The position numbers were made by a program, and so were the translations under genes. DNA of 13,759 nt, from contig JAJSAJ010000553.1 of assembly GCA_024274855.1 (NCBI GenBank), positions 1 through 13,759 on the forward strand, written 5' to 3'. Positions 1 to 6,838 of this stretch are shown in pieces. Numbering within the stretch: position 1 is the first letter of the stretch; the number at the start of each line of letters is the position of its first letter. The stretch is from Planctomycetota bacterium (GTDB lineage: Bacteria; Planctomycetota; Planctomycetia; Pirellulales; Pirellulaceae). The notes below the pieces were generated by a model. The model saw only the letters and a list, made by a program, of their open reading frames with translations, did no database searches and had not been told where the DNA came from.

Positions 1-476
1 CCCAATGCCCCACGGCCGCCAAACCCGGCAAAGACCAGTTGATCGTCACGTGAAACGGCAATGCAGTTGATCGTCCCGCGTATCCCTCGGGCTACTTCCC
101 AACGAATTGTCCGTTCCAGAAGCCGATACTCACGGGCCACTCCCTTCGCACCGGATTCTGAAATCCTCCATACGTGAACTACTTTGTCCGCCCCAGCACT
201 ACACAATCGGGATGAGTCTGGCGTGAAGGCCAACGCGCGGACAGGGGCCGTATGCCCCTGAATGTTGAATCTGAGGTGAGGAATGTCGCCGTCCGGCAAT
301 GTCGAAGTCATCGGCTGGTCGCGTTCGCGTTCAATTCCCTTGCCCTGTTGCGCTGGTGGATCAGCCGGTCGAGAGCCATACGCTACCAACGCCGGCAGAC
401 CGACCATCAGCATCTCGAACACAAGCAGGGTGCCCGTTAGAAATGCTATGTGTTGGAGCCCCTTGATTGGCCACAT
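1..476 (-). CDS. WD40-repeat protein with N-terminal membrane segment, 5' part only
   Basis: The frame is open from an ATG at 476 to the left edge, giving 158 complete residues, so the C-terminal part is missing. A strong GGAGGAAGG Shine-Dalgarno (481-489) precedes the ATG. Residues about 7-33 are hydrophobic, read as a signal anchor or signal peptide, followed by a Pro/Gln-rich polar linker (about 36-60). Residues 74-104 form a clear WD40 blade: it opens with GHTAPVRALAF, has SAGADK in the middle and ends in VHVWRI. A second blade begins near residue 133 (TINCIAVSRDDQLVFAG). WD40 propellers are scaffolds for protein assembly; in planctomycetes they are often joined to kinase or caspase domains, and whether that is so here lies outside the window. 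The gene is divergent from the outer-membrane-type gene at 1036. WD40 identity is confident; the partner and the full architecture are unknown. Confidence 0.85.
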   Translation of the reverse strand, partial: MWPIKGLQHIAFLTGTLLVFEMLMVGLPALVAYGSRPADPPAQQGKGIERERDQPMTSTLPDGDIPHLRFNIQGHTAPVRALAFTPDSSRLCSAGADKVVHVWRISESGAKGVAREYRLLERTIRWEVARGIRGTINCIAVSRDDQLVFAGFGGRGAL

Positions 477-978
477 GACACCTTCCTCCGCTAACAAGTA
501 ATGTTTGGCTATTCCGAGCGAGCGAATCTCCAGTCTGAAGGTCTCTATTCATCCTCTTTTTAGCTGATGTGGATTTCCATGGCCGAGCTTGAAGTCGGCG
601 GGAGGCTTGGAACAATCGAGGTGCAGATCGGTTGTCCGTTTGCAAAACGAGCTGGATTTCAAATGGACGCATCTGGACATTGACATTCTGGTCGATCGGC
701 CAAAAGAAACTGCCCCTCTCTGGAGGTAAAAACGGCGATTCTTGAGGAAACCGATGCAGGAGCCCTCCGGGACATTCCGAGGAATTCTACACAGCAGACA
801 AAAACATGACAAATTCCCTCCCGTCCTAGGTCGGACAGCATATTCGACAGCCCCCAAGCGGCCAGTCCCACACACGCTGAGTAATCCGCACACCGAATCT
901 GCTCAAACAACGAGGCTTGTCCCCAAATTACATTACCCGCGTTCCAAGACCGTCCGACCGTCAAGATCGGGGTGGCCT

Positions 979-1008
979 TTGAGTATTCAAAAACGGATTC
1001 CTTATCAA
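979..1008 (+). promoter_or_regulatory. Weak sigma70-like promoter candidate for the 1036 gene
   Basis: TTGAGT (979-984) and TATCAA (1003-1008) are separated by 18 nt, with the start codon 28 nt downstream. Both boxes are imperfect and planctomycete promoters are poorly defined, so this is only a candidate. Confidence 0.2.
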
Positions 1009-1023
1009 AGCGAATCAAGGCAC

Positions 1024-1028
1024 GGAGG
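1024..1028 (+). promoter_or_regulatory. Ribosome binding site fixing the start at 1036
   Basis: GGAGG lies 7 nt before the ATG at 1036. It selects this ATG over the upstream in-frame TTG at 742, and the resulting N-terminus is a normal signal peptide. Confidence 0.75.
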
Positions 1029-1035
1029 AGCCAAA

Positions 1036-2439
1036 ATGCATTGTTCACAACTTGTGCGGGGAAGATCTCCCGGAAGGTCTCGGTATGAGTGGTCGATACT
1101 TGCCGTTGCTTGCGCCGGTTTGCTTTGGTTTCCCGCAGTCGGATTACGTGCCGACGATAAGCTGGTCCCCGAAGCGACCGAAGCAAACTGCGACTCGGCC
1201 GACGGCTGCGCGACAAGCCCTTATGACTACGGTCTGGGATCGGCAGATGGACAAGGCTACGGCGATTTGCAAGGAGCGGGCGCCGGAGGCTACGGGGGTG
1301 CAGGCGCACTGGACATCGGCAATCTGGGAGCGGCCGGACTGGCGATGGGCTCGCAAGCGGCCCTACCGTTCATGAATGGTGACTCGGCAGCCGGCTGTGG
1401 TGTGGTAACCGTCGGCGGTCTTAACGCAACGATCGGCCACCCGAACTTTGGCTGCAATCGCCTGAATCTGGCGGAGAACGGCTCGCCGATGCTCCGTGAT
1501 CGATTCTTTTTCTCATATCGCCACTTTTCGATGGCAACCTATACCGACATCTTCAGCTCTCCTGGAATCGACAACTCGGCGTTCATTGATGTCGACCGTT
1601 TCATCTTGGGCTTTGAACGGACGTTTTTCGACGAGTTGATGTCGGTCGAAGTCCGGCTGCCTTTCAACTACCAGCTTGACTCACTGATCCATCTTTCAAA
1701 TATCTGGGGTACGACGACGAACGTGCCGGTCGACGAGAAGGATCTGAAGCTTGGGAACTTGGACTTAATCTTCAAATTCCTCATGCGTCAGACGCAGACA
1801 TCCACTTGGACAGCCGGCGTCGGCCTGGCTCTGCCAACGTCCCCCAATGTTCAGATTACAGCAAACGCCCATTATATAGACCCCATTCTCGCCGTCCCAA
1901 TTGACGCGGACATCTTCTCGCTGATCGCCAATGATACAGTCTACATGACGCCATTTGTGGGCTGGGCGATAGCCCCTCAGGCGAAGCGTTGGTTCAACCA
2001 AGGCTTTGTCCAACTCGATCTTCCACTGAACCCGACCAGGGCTGTTTTGGGCATTGATGGTGGCCCGGCCGGCGTCGCTCAGTTGGATATGCAAACACTG
2101 ATGCGAGTCAACACGCAACTCGGCTACTGGCTCTATCGGTCACAGAATCCACGCTGCTCGCATATCGATCGAATTGCGGCGTTATTCGAAGTGAACTGGA
2201 CCGGGACTCTAGAAAAAGCAGATCAAGCCTCATTTGATCTCGGAATGATAGGCGGTCAGCCGGTTGATTTGACATTGGGCAGTCCGTTCCAGCGCATGGA
2301 CGTTGTCAATCTGGTCTTCGGAACGGCAATCCAGGGTGACCGATCGGATCTCAATCTCGGCATTGTCACTCCAATGGTCAGCGGTGAAAAGAAGCCATTC
2401 GATTGGGAACTGGTTGCGAACTGGAACATTCGCTTCTGA
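1036..2439 (+). CDS. Secreted outer-membrane beta-barrel-like protein
   Basis: This is a 467-residue protein. The start follows a GGAGG 7 nt upstream. Residues 20-39 (SILAVACAGLLWFPAVGLRA) form a signal-peptide core with likely cleavage before DD at 40-41. Residues about 64-105 are rich in Gly and Ala, a flexible linker. From about residue 155 the sequence alternates polar and aromatic or hydrophobic residues in strand-like stretches (FFFSYRHFSM, MSVEVRLPFNYQL, WTAGVGLALPTS, VYMTPFVGWAI, FVQLDLPLN, ALFEVNWTG) and it ends in NWNIRF. A terminal Phe after alternating residues is typical of barrels inserted by the BAM complex. I infer an outer-membrane barrel; no substrate can be assigned. The gene converges on the DUF4384 gene ending at 2641. 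It could instead be a periplasmic beta-rich protein, but the C-terminus argues for the outer membrane. Confidence 0.75.
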   Translation: MHCSQLVRGRSPGRSRYEWSILAVACAGLLWFPAVGLRADDKLVPEATEANCDSADGCATSPYDYGLGSADGQGYGDLQGAGAGGYGGAGALDIGNLGAAGLAMGSQAALPFMNGDSAAGCGVVTVGGLNATIGHPNFGCNRLNLAENGSPMLRDRFFFSYRHFSMATYTDIFSSPGIDNSAFIDVDRFILGFERTFFDELMSVEVRLPFNYQLDSLIHLSNIWGTTTNVPVDEKDLKLGNLDLIFKFLMRQTQTSTWTAGVGLALPTSPNVQITANAHYIDPILAVPIDADIFSLIANDTVYMTPFVGWAIAPQAKRWFNQGFVQLDLPLNPTRAVLGIDGGPAGVAQLDMQTLMRVNTQLGYWLYRSQNPRCSHIDRIAALFEVNWTGTLEKADQASFDLGMIGGQPVDLTLGSPFQRMDVVNLVFGTAIQGDRSDLNLGIVTPMVSGEKKPFDWELVANWNIRF

Positions 2440-2556
2440 TTATTGTGTGGCCGCACGTCGCGCGTCGTTGAAATAGGCAACGCCGAAGTGGTTTGCAATA
2501 ACGTAGATCGTCTGAAGTTGATTTGAAATAGAGAGCCAGCCGACAGGCGATGCCGG

Positions 2557-2639
2557 AGACCGGCTGAGACGAAATGGCAAGAGGAAACCGGCAAAAAGCC
2601 GGCACGAAAATCCTCCCTGCCCTTCGACTCAGCCGGTCT
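2557..2639. terminator. Nested inverted repeats between convergent genes, possible bidirectional terminator
   Basis: A perfect 12-bp inverted repeat pairs AGACCGGCTGAG (2557-2568) with CTCAGCCGGTCT (2628-2639). Inside it is a compact hairpin, CCGGC-AAAAA-GCCGG (2588-2602). The structure lies in the 201-nt gap between two converging genes and ends 1 nt before the stop codon at 2641. No clear U-run follows the outer stem, so a classical Rho-independent terminator is not proven. Confidence 0.4.
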
Positions 2640-2640
2640 T

Positions 2641-3405
2641 TCAATAACGGTGTCGCAGTTCGACATCGATTACAATCGGGTCGACATGTCCCGGATTTGC
2701 GGATGCTTGCAACACTTGTTGGCCATTTTCGGTTGGCGGCGGCACCAACACGGTGTCCTTACTACGAGCTCCGGCCGGGATCCCCTTCTCTAGTACTTGT
2801 TCCAGTGACTGCTGAAGCGTGAATTTCTGCTTCTGTCTAGCCATGAGATTCTGAACGCCTTTGCTTCGCTCCTTTTTCTGCACGAGCGCCTTCTTCTTAT
2901 CCGCCTGCGTTTGCTGATGCTCCATCTCAAGATCAAACAGTTCGCGAGGTTTGACCCATGTCAATTTCACCGGTGATGCGATAATACGAAAGTGTTCCGT
3001 TCCGGGCGGATCGACGAACCGAAACGGACCGTCGGGCGGTATGGTCACGGTCTCCCCTTGCCTGATCCGCATATGCTCTTCGTTCTCGTCCGGCAGGAGA
3101 ACGACTTCATTACCAACAGAATCCCGGTTCAGCACGTAGATCCAGAGATCCGTATCCGCCGTGACCTTGATCTGGAAGGCTTGGCCCGTCCGAAAAACTT
3201 GATCGGGTCGAACTGACCGATATTTGCCCTCCACGTTAACCCACATCTGCCACCGACAACCGAGCACGCGAGCCCAGCCGGTTTGCGCCGCCAATTGCGT
3301 ACTAACTTGTCCGTCAGCTTGAATGTTGTCACGCACAATGCCCCGCTTGCGGCTCTCATCATCAACGGGCAACAGACCAACCAGCAGCATCAGCAACACG
3401 TTCAT
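2641..3405 (-). CDS. DUF4384 protein with basic helical tail
   Basis: This is a 254-residue protein starting at an ATG with GGAGG 6 nt upstream. The N-terminus (MNVLLMLLVGLLPV) is a short hydrophobic segment without basic residues, a weak signal peptide or anchor. Residues about 60-145 match DUF4384: FRTGQAFQIKVTADTDLWIYVLN, then VVLLPDE, then a Pro-Pro-Gly turn and HFRIIASP. The pattern is the same as in the three genes upstream, where the central motif is LFPN or VFPL. After the domain, residues 155-205 are rich in Lys and Gln and probably helical or coiled. The tail carries VLEKGIPA (204-211) and PTENGQQ (224-230), both also found in the transglutaminase-like gene at 6839. There is no catalytic domain, so I infer an accessory or adaptor subunit. 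It lies 20 nt after the caspase gene and is very likely co-transcribed with it. Confidence 0.85.
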   Translation of the reverse strand: MNVLLMLLVGLLPVDDESRKRGIVRDNIQADGQVSTQLAAQTGWARVLGCRWQMWVNVEGKYRSVRPDQVFRTGQAFQIKVTADTDLWIYVLNRDSVGNEVVLLPDENEEHMRIRQGETVTIPPDGPFRFVDPPGTEHFRIIASPVKLTWVKPRELFDLEMEHQQTQADKKKALVQKKERSKGVQNLMARQKQKFTLQQSLEQVLEKGIPAGARSKDTVLVPPPTENGQQVLQASANPGHVDPIVIDVELRHRY

Positions 3406-3425
3406 GTCAAACCTCCATCATCCTG

Positions 3426-5051
3426 TCAACGAACGCTGTGCACGCGAAGTGTTTCGACATTCCATCGATAATGCGGGCGATTGAAAGGCAACTCGCTCTC
3501 TTCTCTCTCATGCGATGCTGACATGCCAGCCCCATCAGAAGCCGCCCCAGTCGATCCATCGACCTGAACATGGGCCGGTTCGATGACGAAGTCCTTGGTC
3601 AACGACTGGCGAAGCCATGTCGAGCCGATTTCCTTGCCGTCTACTCGTATGCGAGAGGTCAGATCATCCAGTTGGCCGACAACCAGACTGCTGCCGTATC
3701 GCCCGAAGTCAAAACCTCGAAATGGGTTATTCTCGAGCAGGAACACGTAGTACGTCTCGATGCCGACGGGTGGCTGAATCATCAGGCCTTGTCGATACGG
3801 CACCTGAATCAGGGCATTTTTTCCGACCTGATTATCCGGCCGGTATCTGTTGGGAAACAGGAACCGAACGGTTCCGCTGGGGGAGACGGTCAGTGCCAGC
3901 AGATAGCCACTAGCTGTTGGACGGCAGCGAATGGAAAACCGTTTTCCGACCGCAATCGGCTCCGGCACACTTGGCGTGGCGGTCAGCTTCCAGTCCAACT
4001 GACGCTGTTTGGTATCGAGCGTGACCAATTCAAGCAGAACACGTTCGAGCAGTTGTCTCAGTCGCGCGTCCTTGGGCGGTGCAAACACGCCTGGGATCAG
4101 TGCGGAATCTCGCATCCCTCGTTGCATAATAACGGGTGTTTGTGGAACTCCAGCCAGCGTCTGAGTCAAATCGGATTGCAACGCCTCGATAGTCAGTACG
4201 CCTTTCGCATTGACGAGCAGGTGGCGTTTCTGCCCGACAGCAGTCAACAGTGCCTCGGTAAACCGGCTGAGTAGCTTGCCGGCTTGCGAGCGCTGGTATT
4301 GATTGGATGACGCGATAAACAGGATGGAATGTCCCGGCTGAGTGTTCGTCAGTTCCTTTGGCACGCCCGAGCTAATCCGGCCGGCACCCTTGCTCCGGGT
4401 GCCGACAGGGCGGTCGAGCAAACCATGGTCATCCAGTCCCGCCTGACGAACCAACCGCCGCAATTCGGTCCGCGACAGCTCCTTCGACTTGCCAGCCGGC
4501 CGTGATAAATCGATGGATTTCATTCCGCCGCCCGCGTAGCAGCAATCCAGAAAAATCACAACCTGCCGTGTATTCCGACTGATCTGGTTGACATATTTGT
4601 AAAACTGATCGTCGCGAATGAACAATTGCTCCAGGTTCTGCAGCGTTGCCGGGTTGTCGACGGCAACCAAGGACTCTTCCCAAGGATCATCTGGGCCTTC
4701 ATCGCCATCGTCATCAGGCAGTGTGAATCCATGGCCGCTATAGTAGATGACTACCTGATCATGTGTCTGCTGCTGGGTAGCTTGTACCAGGTCAGAAAAC
4801 CCTCGAGTCATCTCGGCATGCGTCGCGTTGGCCAGCAGCGTGATCATTCTGGGTTGATAGCCGACAAGAAGTAGCCAGTCACGCATTGCTTTCGCATCAT
4901 TGACACAGGACTCCAGTCGATTGGCGCCGGCATAGGCATCATTTCCAATCAACAATGCACGGCGCAACTCACCACGAACAGAATCTGCGCTAGCATGGCA
5001 TGCGACCGCAACAATCAGCATTGCAAACAACGGCTTCAGGCCTGCCAACAT
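3426..5051 (-). CDS. Exported caspase-fold (peptidase C14) protein with C-terminal DUF4384
   Basis: This is a 541-residue protein. The start at 5051 is chosen over an upstream in-frame ATG at 5153 because AGAGG lies 7 nt before it and a signal peptide follows (residues 1-22, likely cleavage ASA|DS). The caspase domain spans about 29-320: ALLIGNDAY (32-40), the His motif YYSGHG with H107, the acidic stretch DDDGDEGPDD (113-122) resembling metacaspase calcium-site segments, and FLDCCYAGG with C171 as the expected nucleophile (D-x-C-Y-[AS]-G). The dyad is therefore intact. Residues 177-235 are a basic insertion that could be an activation loop. DUF4384 follows at about 365-440 (GYLLALTVSPSGTVRFLFPN). 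Family knowledge suggests cysteine peptidase activity, often after Arg or Lys; the target here is unknown. The signal peptide puts it outside the cytoplasm. Gaps are 158 nt from the preceding caspase gene and 20 nt to the next gene. Confidence 0.9.
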   Translation of the reverse strand: MLAGLKPLFAMLIVAVACHASADSVRGELRRALLIGNDAYAGANRLESCVNDAKAMRDWLLLVGYQPRMITLLANATHAEMTRGFSDLVQATQQQTHDQVVIYYSGHGFTLPDDDGDEGPDDPWEESLVAVDNPATLQNLEQLFIRDDQFYKYVNQISRNTRQVVIFLDCCYAGGGMKSIDLSRPAGKSKELSRTELRRLVRQAGLDDHGLLDRPVGTRSKGAGRISSGVPKELTNTQPGHSILFIASSNQYQRSQAGKLLSRFTEALLTAVGQKRHLLVNAKGVLTIEALQSDLTQTLAGVPQTPVIMQRGMRDSALIPGVFAPPKDARLRQLLERVLLELVTLDTKQRQLDWKLTATPSVPEPIAVGKRFSIRCRPTASGYLLALTVSPSGTVRFLFPNRYRPDNQVGKNALIQVPYRQGLMIQPPVGIETYYVFLLENNPFRGFDFGRYGSSLVVGQLDDLTSRIRVDGKEIGSTWLRQSLTKDFVIEPAHVQVDGSTGAASDGAGMSASHEREESELPFNRPHYRWNVETLRVHSVR

Positions 5052-5058
5052 GCGACAT

Positions 5059-5063
5059 CCTCT
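5059..5063 (-). promoter_or_regulatory. Ribosome binding site fixing the start at 5051
   Basis: AGAGG on the minus strand lies 7 nt before the ATG at 5051. The in-frame ATG at 5153 would place 34 residues, several of them basic, ahead of the signal peptide. Confidence 0.65.
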
Positions 5064-5209
5064 CTTTCCACGAAGCAACAGAACGGTCCCGCGGGGCGAT
5101 TGGAGCACCGTCCGAATGTGCCCCACCGCTCGAAACAAAATGGACGGCCACATTAATCCCGCTTCTTCCTGTGGAAGATCCAGCGACGTTGTGAACTCAG
5201 CGATGTTCG

Positions 5210-6571
5210 TTATTCCTTGAAGAAGATCGAGTCATTGGCGTTGTCGATCAACACGGGGTTTTGCTCGGCACTGAAGTTCTTCTTTACAAAATCCGCGATA
5301 CGCCCTTTCGCATAGTCGTAGGATTCCGTCACGGAGAGTCGGCCATCATTGTTTTGATCAGCCTGTGGGTCGGCAAACGAGCGAAGGAGGAAATAAGTCA
5401 AGACACTTCCTTTGCTCGCATCCGGAATTTCCCACGCTAGTTGATCTGCTCGGCAGGCTGCCAATACCATTGTATTGCGTTGGCCCAGATCCTTGCTCCG
5501 TTTCATCTCGCCATCCAAAAAATCGACGGTTCCCACACCGAGTGCCCCGCCCAGTCCCTTGGTCGACTTAGAACTGCCGCCCGAGTAGCAATTATCCAGA
5601 ATAATCATGACCTTACGGCCGTCCAGTTCTTGCATCCAGCGAGCAAACGTATCGTCCAGGATCATGGTATCGGGACTGCCAAGAATGCCGTCGTGAGGAA
5701 CAAGATACTCGTCCACGCCATCCGCTTCATCGCCATTCGTATCGGCCGTTCGCCCTCCGTGTCCACTAAAGAAAACGTAGACGGTATCGCCCGGAGAACT
5801 TTCCTTGACAAGATCGTGGAAGATAACCTTTTCGATAGCCTTCTTTGTGGCCTTTTCATTCGTCAACAGGGCGATGTTTCGGACCCCACAGACATCCCGC
5901 AATCCTCGGGCCATGCGTTCCGCATCCAAGTGGGAGACCTTTAATTGGGGGATACGATCGTGCTGGTATCGGCTGATTCCAATACAGACTGCGTACGTGT
6001 CCGATTTACGCGGTTTCTCCTTGCTCCCAACGGTTGTGATCTTGATACGCGCCTCAGCCCATTCGTTTTTGCCCTGGGATTGCAGCGTCTGCGTCATCTG
6101 CTGTAAATCGGCTGTACCGACCTGAGAGGCAGATTCCAGCCTCATATCCTTTTCTTTTTGCTTTCCGAATAGCGGGATTTTCTTGCGCGTAGCAACAACG
6201 TGCAGCACCTCGGTTCCAAACGGCGGACGACAGACAATATGATACGAGTTTCGTTGCGGGACCTGAACCACTTGATTCGCTCGAACGAAGTTTTCTTGAT
6301 CATACTTATTGGGAAAGAGGACTGCCGCTTTGTCACCACTGTAGTAGATGATGTACAGATAGCAGTCTTTTTCCGTAGCCGCGCGGACCCGAAGATACTC
6401 ACCCTCGCGATAAACGCGGTCCTTGTGCTCGACGTCGACTCGCAACATGAACGAAGGCTGGTCATTGACGACCCCTTCGACTGCAAACCACTTAGCTCCC
6501 TCCGCACAAAACGCTTGGCTGTTGGCAAGAAGCCCCAGGAGCGCCAGGGCGAGTACTATGTGACGTGCCAT
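5210..6571 (-). CDS. Exported caspase-fold protein with N-terminal DUF4384 and an EF-hand loop
   Basis: This is a 453-residue protein; a GAGG lies 9 nt before the ATG at 6571. The signal peptide is residues 1-23, with likely cleavage FCA|EG. DUF4384 covers about 41-130 (CYLYIIYYSGDKAAVLFPN, then PPFGTEVLHVVAT). The caspase domain follows at about 191-450: YAVCIGISRY (193-202), VFFSGHGG with H271, DTNGDEADGVDEYL (277-290) and IILDNCYSGG with C328. Both catalytic residues are present. Residues 405-416 (DQNNDGRLSVTE) are a canonical EF-hand loop, with D, N, D at positions 1, 3, 5, Gly at 6 and Glu at 12, so calcium binding is likely. The domain order is the reverse of the neighbouring caspase. 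It is read in the same direction as its neighbours, 267 nt after the transglutaminase-like gene and 158 nt before the second caspase gene. The 267-nt leader could hold its own promoter. Confidence 0.9.
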   Translation of the reverse strand: MARHIVLALALLGLLANSQAFCAEGAKWFAVEGVVNDQPSFMLRVDVEHKDRVYREGEYLRVRAATEKDCYLYIIYYSGDKAAVLFPNKYDQENFVRANQVVQVPQRNSYHIVCRPPFGTEVLHVVATRKKIPLFGKQKEKDMRLESASQVGTADLQQMTQTLQSQGKNEWAEARIKITTVGSKEKPRKSDTYAVCIGISRYQHDRIPQLKVSHLDAERMARGLRDVCGVRNIALLTNEKATKKAIEKVIFHDLVKESSPGDTVYVFFSGHGGRTADTNGDEADGVDEYLVPHDGILGSPDTMILDDTFARWMQELDGRKVMIILDNCYSGGSSKSTKGLGGALGVGTVDFLDGEMKRSKDLGQRNTMVLAACRADQLAWEIPDASKGSVLTYFLLRSFADPQADQNNDGRLSVTESYDYAKGRIADFVKKNFSAEQNPVLIDNANDSIFFKE

Positions 6572-6838
6572 TTTTCACATCCTCATTAATCGAGTTTCAG
6601 TTAACCAAATATTCAAACGAGCAATTCCTCTTAGAGACGGGCCCGGGGGAAACAAGCAACTACCTCGTTCCGGAGCCTGGTTATCATGTCCTCGAAGGCC
6701 TGTCTGTTTGCCACACCCATGTTCCAGGATCCCGAAATGAAATCATCGTGCGCGATTCCTGGAAGCTGACTGCCGAGGGCAAAACCGCAGGACCTTCGCC
6801 AAAGACACTCCACGCGTCGCAGACGATCAATCCTCGGA

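Larger units (their letters stand above)
477..1035. other. Divergent intergenic region
   Basis: This 559-nt gap lies between two divergently read genes and should hold both promoters. Open frames crossing it (for example 549-893 and 659-1309 on minus, and the upstream extension of the 1036 gene from a TTG at 742) show no signal peptide, domain or convincing ribosome binding site and look like chance. No RNA gene or long repeat was seen. A short tandem-like GACCGTC CGACCGTC lies near 951-965. Confidence 0.6.

Noticed and set aside
742..1035. N-terminal extension of the outer-membrane-type gene
   Set aside because: It would start at a TTG with no good ribosome binding site and would bury the signal peptide; GGAGG before ATG 1036 fits better.
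659..1309. 216-codon minus-strand frame
   Set aside because: It overlaps the signal peptide and Gly-rich part of the plus-strand gene and shows no domain; Arg-rich composition is typical of an antisense shadow.
3570..4274. 234-codon plus-strand frame
   Set aside because: It is antisense to the caspase gene, whose motifs are unmistakable.
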